NCBI GenBank assembly: GCA_022570795.1 | Contig: JAKUDP010000008.1 | Coordinates: forward strand, 372,001 to 436,000 | Reading direction: 5' to 3' | Length of the DNA: 64,000 nucleotides | DNA from: Sphaerulina vaccinii | Taxonomy: Eukaryota > Ascomycota > Dothideomycetes > Mycosphaerellales > Mycosphaerellaceae | Shown: piece after piece, positions 23,224 through 32,583 of the stretch | How positions within the stretch are numbered: the first letter of the stretch is position 1 | Layout of the letters: each line of letters opens with the position of its first letter | Translations under genes and position numbers: made by a program | Notes under the pieces: generated by a model | Database searches by the model: none | What the model was told of the DNA's origin: nothing | What the model saw: the letters and a program-made list of their open reading frames with translations, nothing else

Positions 23224-23487
23224 ATGTATGTGAAGATCCATCCTGCTCCATACTCTGTCAATGCGAGATTCTTCATTCACGTATCTCAAGTCCACAAGGA
23301 TCACGTGAAGATTCCTAAGGTTTGGGGATTAGCCTCCATGTACGACCCGCTGTCCTCGGTCTTCAACGGTCGTGAGCCGCCGTGGCCGATGGTAAGTCGT
23401 CAGTGAAACTGATGCTCGGAATGTTGTTAAAACGAGGTCTTCCTTTCGGGTCAGGTCAGACCTGGCATGGACTGCGAATGCGACTGA
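23224..23487 (+). CDS. Possible small two-exon gene, unidentified
   Basis: ATG at 23224 opens 56 coding-like codons (KIHPAPYSVNARFFIHVSQ...) ending at a strong donor ATG|GTAAGT. Splicing 23392-23454 to ...GGGTCAG adds ten residues and a stop, giving 66 residues. The intron lacks a clear CTAAC, and a related block (AAGTCGTCAGT...CTGATGCTC) recurs at about 23638. It may be an isolated exon of a larger or decayed gene. Confidence 0.3.
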
Positions 23488-23863
23488 ACCACAGCTCCTT
23501 TATGATTATTTGCCTTTGTTCCATCATATCCTGGTGCTGCGTTGACTGATTTTTGTTCCCATTAGTACGGTAACAGCATACATATGCGACTAGTCGCGCT
23601 CCAACTTCCATCAGTCGTGCCTTCGTGGCTGAATGGGCAAGTCGTCAGTAAATCCTGATGCTCCATGGTGGTCGAGCTTCAGTAGATCTCAGAAGAGCAA
23701 TATAACTCCTGTACGTTCTCCAGCCATGACTGTGCCTCGAGAATCGCCGACTTTTTGCCCCTGGCACGCCCTTTGTCACCGGAGTGAACTCTGTCTTCTG
23801 CTCATGTCCTGCAGGCATCCGTTGGAGGTATATCACCGTCTTCAGAAACATCCTTTCCATCAA
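23488..23863. other. Intergenic upstream of tRNA-Ala
   Basis: No gene is recognised apart from the partial repeat of the 23392 block near 23638. Confidence 0.4.
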
Positions 23864-24016
23864 GGGCGTTTGGCGCAGTGGTAGTGAGTACAAACACTAA
23901 GGTTTCCTGCTCAACATATCAGTATCACTAACATCATATTTCCAGGCGCGTCTGCTTCGCATCTTCTCTGGACTTGCAATTGCTGAAGGCCGCCAGTTCA
24001 ATCCTGGCAACGTCCA
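23864..24016 (+). tRNA. tRNA-Ala(CGC) with an mRNA-type intron in the D-arm and a canonical intron
   Basis: Acceptor strands GGGCGTT (23864-23870) and AACGTCC (24009-24015) pair (one G-U), discriminator A24016. The T-arm GCCAG-TTCAATC-CTGGC (23992-24008) is perfect, with a five-base variable region AGGCC. The D-stem GCGC (23873-23876) and loop AGTGGTA run straight into GTGAGT. Removing 23884-23945 (GTGAGT...CACTAAC...TTTCCAG) brings in GCGC (23946-23949) and completes a perfect four-pair D-arm. The anticodon loop is TT-CGC-A (alanine), followed by about 19 nt (23962-23980) in the canonical tRNA-intron position. The anticodon stem TCTGC/GCTGA has one U-U mismatch. A TTTT run at 24021 can terminate RNA polymerase III. 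A tRNA pseudogene is the alternative reading. Confidence 0.82.
23884..23945 (+). other. GT-AG intron-like insert in the tRNA-Ala D-arm
   Basis: 62 nt with near-ideal fungal signals: GTGAGT donor, CACTAAC branch (23927-23933), pyrimidine-rich TATTTCCAG acceptor. It sits between the D-loop and the 3' strand of the D-stem, just after the A-box. Confidence 0.78.
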
Positions 24017-24266
24017 TTTCTTTTGCTCTTTTCACTCTTGCAATGCTGATATGTAGTGTGCCGAAAGCATTGGCATAAACGACGGGAAGTTGCTCACTCG
24101 TATGCAGCTTCCCGTGTGCTCGTGGTATCGCTGTCCGCCACCTGAAGGTATGATCTGCTGGATTCATCATTCTCTATCTTTTGTCGGGTATCTCATCTCA
24201 AAGTCGTACAGTGTGTGCTGAGCTCCAAACACATCTACGCCCCAAGTCCTGTCTGTATTGTCCCGA

Positions 24267-24860
24267 TCATAAGATCGCCGCGAATACCACAAAGGCGAAT
24301 GCCAGAAACCCATAGAAAGAAGCCTGACTTCCACTTCCCAACCTCCAAGCAACACCAGTCGAGCCCGCTGTCCTGTTATACAGCGTGATCGTAAGCCTTC
24401 CACCACAAATCTCAGACGCATTGCCATTACATGCGAAGCTACAGTTCGATTCGTCTAGCTTTTCGGAGAAGGAAGAGATGTATGGTGAACAGTAACATTC
24501 TCGTCCATATTCGAGGCCGGCGTATTGGGCGTTCACGGAGGAGCAGAATTTGATGCAGTCGCCGATGGTCATTGTGTTGTTTATGGACTTGAGAACATAG
24601 GTTAGCACGGCATAGATATATGGTTGAACGGAAAGACTCACGACATTGCCAGATTCACCTAATGCTCTGACTCCTCCTGCATTCGCGACATTGGTTGTCT
24701 CGTTCCAGCATCCAGCATATGAGTAGCCTCCTACGCTAGGCAGAGGAGTTGCGGAAGAAGCAGCTGTCGTCGGTATCACAATACTCGTATCTTGAGCTGC
24801 AGCAAGACCGAACAATATTGTTAGAGCGCATATGAGTGCCCTCCACACACTTCCAGACAT
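24267..24860 (-). CDS. WSC-domain protein, secreted and probably GPI-anchored
   Basis: Exons 24860-24642 and 24587-24267 give 179 residues. The 54-nt intron (GTGAGT...GTGCTAAC...CTCAAG) is a multiple of three without a stop, so unspliced mRNA would add 18 residues. A signal peptide (VWRALICALTILFGLAAA) precedes a short Ser/Thr stretch. The WSC domain starts at YSYAGCWNET and carries the typical cysteines in DCIKFC, REC-YC, NCSFACNGNASEICGG and LTITLYN. A hydrophobic C-terminus (FYGFLAFAFVVFAAIL) fits a GPI or membrane anchor. Such proteins bind wall polysaccharide or act as wall sensors; with no cytoplasmic tail here, a surface-binding role is more likely than signalling. Confidence 0.85.
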   Translation of the reverse strand: MSGSVWRALICALTILFGLAAAQDTSIVIPTTAASSATPLPSVGGYSYAGCWNETTNVANAGGVRALGESGNVVSLSVQPYIYAVLTYVLKSINNTMTIGDCIKFCSSVNAQYAGLEYGRECYCSPYISSFSEKLDESNCSFACNGNASEICGGRLTITLYNRTAGSTGVAWRLGSGSQASFYGFLAFAFVVFAAIL

Positions 24861-25170
24861 CGTATCGTTTCGTCGTCGATTTCAAGACAGTGGTGTGTTC
24901 CAAGAGGTGTGAATCACTCTCAAGGTGAGAAGCAAACAAGGAGAAAGCTTCCCATCGCCAACAGATAACGGTGAGTCGAAAGTTCAGCCAACAAAACACG
25001 CTCAGTGAACTCAAAGTGCAATAGTCGGAAAGGTGCAGCCGCACGGGGTTCAAGTTGTGGTCAAGGCGTATCCCACCAAACTGGTTAAGCTGCCGACGGA
25101 CTAGGATGATCCTGGTAGAACTATATATAGGGCTGTCTTCTCTTCCAACAATATGATGTTGAAGATATGG
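24861..25170. other. Promoter of the WSC gene
   Basis: No gene is seen. A TATATATAGGG motif at about 25122 might serve transcription in the plus direction. Confidence 0.4.
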
Positions 25171-25719
25171 CTACTCGAGCAGCTTCATTGCGAGTAAGGA
25201 CAGAGAGACATCCTTTGTAGAGATGACGCATTGATGTCGAGTGTTGGACGAAAAGCTTGGGACGATCGTCGACAAGGACAGCATTTTGATCTCTTTCTGT
25301 TAACGGACAATGCATCATCTCAATTGGCATAGACCAAGCCTTCTGCATACACTCTCCAGACACGGAGTAGAGAAGCAATTCGGCGCAAGGTGGCTTGAGG
25401 TCATGACACTGGCCCTGGTCATGCCTTGGAACATGTTCACAACTTCAATGTGCTTGGTGTCAAGCTTCCTCATGCGATCTACCGGGAGAAGTCAGTCTGA
25501 TGTGGGGATCACTGGCAGCTTGGTCCAGCTCTGGAGACTTTCAGCCTGACATGCGATGCTGGAAACCATCTAGATCTGGAGAATGTTCCGGCAAAGATAT
25601 GGGCAACGCAAACACCATTCCACGACAAGCTCAGAAGTCTTTTGGCAACAGCATCACCAGAAGTCCCCGGCGAGCCCGAGACATATCAACGCAGTATTGA
25701 GGATCGAGAGAGAGGATAG
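25170..25719 (+). pseudogene. Decayed coding region, unidentified
   Basis: In one plus frame the sequence reads protein-like from ALMSSVGRKAWDDRRQGQHFD, through a TAG and a TGA, into GHDTGPGHALEHVHNFNVLGV and KLPHAIYRE. A 54-nt intron at 25491-25544 (GTCAGT...CTTTCAG) keeps phase into LTCDAGNHLDLENVPAKIW... and a TAG at 25717. A possible start MATRAASLR with donor GTAAGG lies at about 25166. Two stops before 25400 make it broken unless small introns remove them. A competing open frame on the same strand weakens the call. Confidence 0.35.
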
Positions 25720-26377
25720 TACGTACTCCCAAAGTGCTGGTAGTCCAGGTGTTCGTGCTAGCCAGTCGAATGAGAAGTGAGGCACTCTTCTTACTTGAAG
25801 TATGAGGGTGCCGTGAATTCACACAAGAAGTCGTTGACTTGTGTAGGTGTGCGCTGCTCGCCTGCCTATGTTGGTTGTTATGCCCGATTGATGTCAGACG
25901 AACATGAAATGATACTGCTGACGAAGTGTGTAATTGGGGTTGATTGTTGTGGTTAAAGGAGGCGTGGAGATCGCAGGAGGAATCCTAACGTCTCAATGCT
26001 GGTCACTTGTCACATGCATCACTCATCCTCGCCAGGAATTAGTAGCTCACTCACGATATACGAGAACGGGATGGTTGATATCCTCAGCAAAGGCAATTCA
26101 GCTCCATAACGCACGACCCATGTATGGAAAGAGGTGTCCTTGAAGACCCTCAATGCAACTCGTCAAGCACTTCCATTGCCGCATAGTCCATGCCGCCTAA
26201 TCTACTAACGCTCGGTATTCGTGTCGTATGCATACCCCCACCGAGAATCCCGCCAAGCCATGTAAAGCATTGCGCGTTCGTATGTGTGGGCGCAATCAGT
26301 CGTGCCACCTCGAGATCTCTCATGCCATCCCAGGTTTATCGTCGTCATCGGGCCTCGCCTTCTATGCCTTTCGCTGT
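25720..26377. other. Intergenic
   Basis: Nothing is recognised on either strand; it includes the 3' flank of the minus-strand UBC gene. Confidence 0.45.
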
Positions 26378-27125
26378 TTAGATAGCGTACTTCCTGGTCC
26401 ACTCACGCGCGGTGGCCTCGTATCGAGATCTGTCTGTCTTGTAGACGTGTGCGATTTCAGGAACCAGTGGGTCATCTGGGTTCGGGTCTGTGAGCATCGA
26501 GCAGATGGAGAGGAGCACTATTGGCACAATTCTGTCAGTGTATGCTCCATTTTACCCCACCATCAAGGTCTGTGGCCCTCCAATTCGCCTGAAGTGCGCG
26601 AAAGTGTCTCTCTTTTCAGACCATATATTTGTTTTGACGAACCTTTGCTGATAGTGAGCGCAGGGCTCCACTGATCCCTCAGAATGTCCAAGCAGATGCT
26701 GCCGTTGCTGTTGATGTTTGGGTGGTAGATGCGGGTGGTGAAGTTGACCTTCGGTGGCTTGAATGGGTAGTCTGTTGGGAAGTGGATTGCGAGAAAGAAG
26801 ACGCCGCCCGAGTATGGTGAGTCGCCAGGGCCCATGATGGTCGCTTGCCAGTGGAACTGTACGCACAGTATTGTTAGTCACATGCGCCTTCGTGAAGCCT
26901 TCTCGCAGTCCCGTGATGCTCTGCAAGCGCTGTGCCGCACATAGAAGAGACAGCGGAAGAGTATGCGTACCAAGTCGTCACCGATCGGTCCTGCGCTGCA
27001 TGATGAGGGAGGGTCGCTGTGTGGCAGTCAGTATGGTGGCCTTTCGAGGTGTATCGGTGTGTTGGGTTCGAGACTGCGTACCGGCCCAGGTCCGTCAACT
27101 CCTTGTTTATGCGCTTCAAAGCCAT
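26378..27125 (-). CDS. Ubiquitin-conjugating enzyme E2, UBC4/UBC5 type
   Basis: Exons 27125-27082, 27016-26971, 26856-26643 and 26517-26378 give 147 residues, exactly the usual E2 size. It begins MALKRINKEL; the active-site Cys lies in NGSICLDILRDQWSP (about residue 85), the HPN motif in IYHPNINSNG, and it ends EWTRKYAI. All three introns have GT...AG and keep phase. UBC4/5 enzymes pass ubiquitin to many E3 ligases for short-lived and misfolded proteins. The sequence is nearly identical to the conserved fungal consensus, so function is confident. The first intron after 15 codons is typical of the gene in filamentous fungi. Confidence 0.95.
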
Positions 27126-27664
27126 GTCGACGATGTGATGTCGGTAGGTGTGAAGTTTTGGTGAGTGTTTGTTTTGTGGTTGTTGGTGGTTGTCGAGTGA
27201 TTGTGTGTGCAGAAAGGTTAGTGCTGGCGAAGTGACGAAGTAGCGGATAAGAAGCCGGATGACGCTAGCGGCCGCTTCTGATGCCTGACTTCACTCGAAA
27301 TCGAGCGACACTCAGAGTGCGAATGTTGTGATTGTTAATGCTGCGAATGAGGTCGAAGTGTCTGTTACTAGATGGAGTATAGGAGACGAAGACTGAAAAG
27401 GAAGCAAAAGGAAGGAGGGAGACGATTGTGGCGGTTGAAGGCTCAAGTGACACAATGCAGGGCTGTTCACCTTGCTGCGCGCGTGCAGGCGTTCACTCCG
27501 AGCGCCTCTGCTGTACGCAGCCTCCTGATAATATATTGCTTACATACGCAGTGTTTCCGTATGCTATTGTGCCCATCGACTTTACGCTGTACACATCCTT
27601 TTCGCTATCCTGTACGCCACATATGCTGTTTTGACAGATGACGCCAACCTGAAACTTTCAGCGT
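27126..27664. other. Intergenic between UBC4/5-type and glutaryl-CoA dehydrogenase genes
   Basis: No gene is seen. It contains the E2 promoter (minus) and the 3' end of the dehydrogenase gene. Confidence 0.45.
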
Positions 27665-29044
27665 TTACACAAAGGCCTGGATGCCGGTTATGGCCCGACC
27701 AAGGATAAGGGCTAGTGTTTAAAATCAGCATATGGTCCACACGAACAGATGAGGTGAGATGTTCGACTTACCATGAATATCACTCTGTCCTTCATATGTT
27801 TGTGTCACGAACAGATTCGAGACATGTCGGCCGATGTGGTACTCGTCACTTGCAGCATTGCCACCAAATATCTCCTGGAGGTTTCGTGCTCCTGCGAGGG
27901 CTCGATCACAGTTCTGGCGCTTGATCATAGAGATCATCTCTGGAGCAGCCTTGCCTTCATCCTTCAGACGACCAACCTGGTATGCTGCTTGGATACCGAA
28001 GGCAGCATCTGTGGTTGCGTCTGCAAGCTTCTTCTGCACAAGTTGATACTTGGCAATTGGGTTACCCTTGAACTGCTTACGCTCGAGCGAGTACTCTCTA
28101 GCGCGAGCAATGCAGTCTTCCAGAGCACCAATCACACCCCACGCAATACCATATCTGGCACTGTTCAAGCAGGAGAATGGTCCACGCAGACCTTCGATCT
28201 CTGGAAACATCATCTCCTTTGCTACTGGCAGGTTGTCCATCTGGATCATACCAGTGATAGACGCTCGCAAACCGTTCTTGTGTCCAATCTTCGGCGTCTC
28301 AAGTGTGCCTGGTGGTGCCTGTGATCGTTCAACGAGGAAGCCACGAATCTTGCCAGTCTCCTGCAGCTTAGCCCATACAAGGAACACATCTGCGATTGGC
28401 GAGTTCGTGATCCACGTCTTCGCGCCTGATAAGCTGTAGTATCCTTCTTTCGTAGGATGTGGCTTCGCCACACTCTCCATGCTTCCAGGATCTGAACCGT
28501 GGTTGGGCTCCGTCAGGCCAAAGCAGCCCAACATCTTGCCCTTGGCCATCTCTGGCAAGAACTTCTCCTTTTGCTCTTCTGATCCGAATTCTTCAATACC
28601 ACCCATCGCCAGCGAGGACTGCACGCTCATGCCTGATCGGTAGCCCGAGTCTACCCTCTCCACTGCTCGTGTGATCAGTCCAGATGCCACTGATGATACG
28701 CCTGCACAGCCATAGCCCTGTATCGTTGCTCCTAGCAGACCGAGCTCTCCCATCTCCTCTAGAATCTTCTTGTCATAGTTCTCATTTCTGTATGCCTCTG
28801 TGAAGTGTGTTAGTGCCCTCCCTCCACCTCATCATACAAGTCCTTGCTCACCAAGCACTCTTGGAAGCATTCGTTCCTGGCAATATGACTCTGCGGTTTC
28901 TGCGATCGCCAACTCATCCTCTGTAAAGTTGTTCGCTGCTCCTAGAGGATCTTTCCAGTCGAAGGCGGCGGGAGTAGAAGCATAACGGCGTCCAATGGGT
29001 TGTGCCAATTGCCTTGCGGCGCGTATTGTGACAGACTTGAACAT
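27665..29044 (-). CDS. Glutaryl-CoA dehydrogenase, mitochondrial
   Basis: Exons 29044-28852, 28797-27772 and 27711-27665, 421 residues. The N-terminus is a mitochondrial presequence (basic, no acid residues: MFKSVTIRAARQLAQPIGRR). Acyl-CoA dehydrogenase motifs are complete: CFGLTEPNHGSDPGSM, GAKTWITNSPIADVFLVWAK, the RYGIAWGVIGALE helix and the QTYEGQSDIH segment with the catalytic Glu. TEPNHGSDPGSM and the GAKTWITNSP wording are closest to glutaryl-CoA dehydrogenases, which convert glutaryl-CoA to crotonyl-CoA in lysine/tryptophan breakdown. The short last exon completes ALILGRAITGIQAFV. It shares a 489-bp divergent promoter with FEN1, with no obvious functional link. Confidence 0.92.
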
Positions 29045-29533
29045 GGTGGCGATGTATATGAGAAGATCAAGAGAATGTCAGCAACAGGAAAGAACTGTAC
29101 TGTTCTACCAAATCTAAATACTGTTTTGAAGAAGTCAATGTCGCAGCCGAGGACGATCTTGTCTCCAGCCGGCTCGCCGAGGCCGCTCTGGCTTCCACAT
29201 GGGTTTCAAGGGTCCGAAAGAGGAAGGCATTGGAGAGACTGCCAAACGCGTTCATGATCAGCTTGGTGAACAGACATCGTGTATGAATGGTTATATGAAG
29301 ACCGTAGTATCGTTCCGCATGTGATGTGTTGAGATGTAATGTGCAAGGCAAGAGCGACGAGAGAAGCGAAGAATCCCGTCGGCAGGAGCTTCCCTCGCGA
29401 GACGTCATGTACTTTTGAGACGCGCTCCAGGCGCGAACTTCGTGATTCTGTCAGACTTCATCGCGACTTGAACTTCAGCTTCATCTTCCCATTGCAGTAA
29501 CGACAGTGAGGTGAGACCTCATACACCGCCAAG
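29045..29533. other. Divergent promoter, glutaryl-CoA dehydrogenase / FEN1
   Basis: No gene. An ACGCG-containing GAGACGCGCTCC lies at about 29418; MluI-type boxes drive S-phase genes in other fungi, so it could serve FEN1 (inference). Confidence 0.35.
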
Positions 29534-30764
29534 ATGGGTATCAAGAGTATGTTCTACAATTCACTAGCTCCATCCTCCACCACTAACGTGATCAGGTTTG
29601 TTTCAAGTGATTCGCGAAAACTGCCCAGATGCCATCAAGGAAAGCGAAATCAAGGCCCAATTCGGCCGCAAGGTTGCTATAGATGCCTCAATGTCGCTAT
29701 ACTCCTTCCTCATCGCTGTGCGATCTGGTGGCGAGCAGCTCATGTCAGACACGGGCGAGACCACTTCCCATCTCATGGGCATGTTCTACCGCACTCTACG
29801 TATCGTAGACAACGGAATCAAGCCATTGTATGTGTTTGATGGCGCACCACCAAAGCTGAAGAGTGGAGAGCTGGCAAAGCGATTCCAGAGAAAGAGCGAG
29901 GCTCAAGAGCAGCATGAGGAAGCAAAGGAGACTGGCACAGCTGAAGAGGTGGAGAGATTCTCCAGAAGAACCGTACGAGTGACAAAGGAGCACAATGCTG
30001 AAGCGCAGAGACTTTTGAAGCTGATGGGTGTTCCATATATCGTGGCACCGACTGAGGCTGAGGCACAGTGTGCGGTGCTGGCTCGAGCTGGGAAGGTCTA
30101 CGCAGCTGCTTCCGAAGACATGGACACTCTCACGTTCAATGCTCCGGTGTTGCTTCGACATTTGACATTCTCAGAGCAGAGAAAGGAACCCATTCAAGAA
30201 ATCCATCTCGATCGTGTACTTGAAGGTCTGGACTTCGATCTCAACCAGTTCATCGACATGTGCATTCTGCTTGGCTGTGATTATCTCGATCCGGTCAAGG
30301 GTATTGGCCCAAAGAACGCACACTCACTAATCAAGGAGCACAAGACGCTGGAGAAGGTGGTGGAACAGATTGAGAAGACCGGCAAGTACACTCTGCCTGA
30401 GGACTGGCCATACCAGGACGCTCGATTGCTGTTCCAAGAACCAGACGTGCGAGCTGCGGATGCGCCAGAATGCGACTTCAAGTGGGAGGCGCCCGATGTG
30501 GATGGACTTGTGAAGTTCCTGGTGGAAGAGAAGGGTTTCAGCGAGGATCGTGTTCGAAACGGTGCTGCACGATTGCAGAAGAACCTCAAGTCTGGTCAGC
30601 AGTCTCGACTCGAAGGCTTCTTCAAGGTGAAGGAGAAGACCGATGATCAGAAGGCAAGCTTGAAGCGCAAGAATGAAGAGAAAATTGAGGCTGCCAAGAA
30701 GAAAAAGAAGGAGGAGGCCAAGGAGAAGAAGGTTGCGAAGGCGAAGCCTAAGATGAACTCGTAA
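29534..30764 (+). CDS. rad27: Flap endonuclease 1 (FEN1/Rad27)
   Basis: Exon 1 is only 13 nt (29534-29546, MGIK plus one base). A 49-nt intron with CTAAC leads to 29596-30764, giving 393 residues. N-domain metal ligands lie in VAIDASMSLYSFL and FDGAPPKLKSGEL; the I-domain has VPYIVAPTEAEAQCAVL and ASEDMDTLTF. The helix-hairpin-helix region has LGCDYLDPVKGIGPKNA. A PCNA-binding motif QQSRLEGFF precedes a Lys-rich tail. FEN1 removes 5' flaps during Okazaki fragment maturation and long-patch base excision repair. Length and order match fungal orthologues. Confidence 0.96.
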
Positions 30765-31282
30765 GAGAGCGTCGATGTTGTGCGTATGATTTTGAAGCGA
30801 TGGCGTTGGAAGGCTGTTTCAAAAGTGGCCCAGAGCTCAGAATGAAGCTCAGCCAATGTACAAGCAAATGTTACCCAGACCAAGGTCGAATCAGTTGTGT
30901 TTAGCTGACTATATGTGTCAAGACGTTGCGACGACTCCAATTTGAGCTCACAACGTCATCCACGCGCGTGCATAAGCGAAGCAAGCAAGCTAAGCGAGAG
31001 AGGACGCAGGTCCAGTAAGTGAAGTGAAGCAGAGGTAAACGTTGCTGCCTAGCGTGTGCCACCATTCTCTGCCACCTTCCTTGAGTTCTCGCCACTTCAG
31101 ATACCGCTCACCACACCCCAACAAGACACCCACCACCACCATCACAGAACATCCTTCTTCGCAACGCCTGAGCGGCCGTGCCAAGAGCACGCCGGACCAA
31201 TCGCACACACAATTTCGTACCATACGTGAGATAAACTGTTCTGGCGCCTTTTGAACATCCTTAGCGACAGTCACAGCGCATC

Positions 31283-32116
31283 ATGAGCACCGCTAGGGAT
31301 CGTGTCTTCGCCATACCGGAACTACTCGAAACTGTCCTGCTTCACTTGCCACTCGCTGACCTCCTGCCGGCACAACGCGTCAGCAGCACCTTTCGGAATG
31401 GCATTCACGATTCACCATCACTACAACGAGCTCTATTCCTCAAGCCGATCGACGACTACGCCATTGAGATTCACGGCAGGCGTCCTGGGAGAGGGCATTG
31501 CACGTCTCTGCTGGACTGTGATAGAGAAGATCCAGGAGAGCCAGCAGCGGCATGGTTGACAGGGCCTGCCAGATGGGTGCGCAACACATCCCACATCCGA
31601 TGTGAAGCTGTATTCAACCCACTTCTGAATGTACATCTATTCGACAAATACAAGGATCTGTGGACCATGGAATATGATATTGCTGCTCAGGAATTCTGGC
31701 GCGACAACTCAGACGGATCGTGGCGACATATGCTTCTGACACAGCCGCCGGTGCAGATTATGCTCGTGGATACCTTGCGCAGCTGCCATCGGCATGTCTT
31801 GAAAGCTGAAGAAGGATGTGCGGGAGTTACTTTGGCAGATGTTTAGAAGTTTTTCGAAGCGTTTGAGGTCGACGGAGAAATGGCAGACTCAGAGGAGGAG
31901 ACGGAGTCTGAGAACGGGTCAGACGCAGGGGAATCCGACACGAAAGAGGGCATGTATCTCAATCACACGGAAGGCTTCAGAGTCATGCCTCGCAGCTCTA
32001 CCGCAGCAGAGGTCTTAACAGCTGTTCAGAAAGCGGTCGACCCTGTCGAGGCAGCTAGATCTGAGACAGAGGAGGATGAGGACGATTCGAATTCCGAAGC
32101 ATCTGCCGACGAGTAG
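31283..32116 (+). CDS. F-box-like protein with an in-frame UAG before its C-terminal part
   Basis: The first 187 codons begin with an F-box (AIPELLETVLLHLPLADLLPAQRVSSTFRNGI), the SKP1-binding motif of SCF ubiquitin ligases. A family-typical body follows (LLNVHLFDKYKDLWTMEYD, SWRHMLLTQPPV). A TAG at 31844-31846 ends this frame, but the same frame continues for 89 more codons (FFEAFEVDGEMADSEEE... GMYLNHTEGFRVMP) to TAG 32114. The continuation is acidic and coding-like. No donor of good quality would remove the TAG in phase. It may be readthrough, a recent nonsense mutation or an assembly error; otherwise the annotated product is the 187-residue form. Confidence 0.7.
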
Positions 32117-32290
32117 CCCACCGACTGGGTGGAATTATACGCATGGGAGCTAGGAGCCCGTGGACTACAGGCATGTCTCTGAAACTTAGATCGGCCATCA
32201 GCGCGAGACGAATGCGCTGCTAGTGGCATGGTGGGATGGCGAACAGGCAGAGATGATGTGGAGCAACGACTATGCTTCTACCAAACTTGT

Positions 32291-32570
32291 GTCAACTGAG
32301 CTAGTGAAGTTGCAGCGGTGGCGCTAGCTGCCAGAGAGCCAGAAGTCAGAGACCGAATGCGGTGCCTCTCTGCTTCCGCAGAATCGTCGTCAACTAAGCC
32401 GATGCGGTTGCGGAGGTAGTGCTATGTGCCAGGAAGCGGAAAGTCGGAGGAAGACTGCGGTATCCCTCTGCTTCCGCGGATTCGACGTCGACCAAGCTGT
32501 TGGGGTCGCGAAGGTGACGCTGTGTGCCAGGAAGCGAGAAATCAGGAGGAGGGACTGGTTGGCAGTACAC
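32291..32570. repeat. Degenerate tandem repeat, about 2.9 units of 98 bp
   Basis: Units start with GTC(A/G)AC(T/C)(G/A)AGC at 32291, 32389 and 32487, giving an exact 98-bp spacing twice. Conserved blocks include TGCCAG(G/A)(A/G)AGC and CTCTGCTTCCGC near each unit end. The third unit is truncated shortly before the 3' end of the PGM2-like gene. Confidence 0.75.
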
Positions 32571-32583
32571 TGATCTATAGTCA

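Noticed and set aside
23224..23391. Gypsy-type integrase remnant (HVSQ-like motif)
   Set aside because: The 'FIHVSQV' resemblance is short and the surrounding residues do not match the integrase C-terminus.
18948..31846. UAG reassigned to an amino acid
   Set aside because: UAG is the terminal stop of StuA and of the kinase itself, so general reassignment does not fit.
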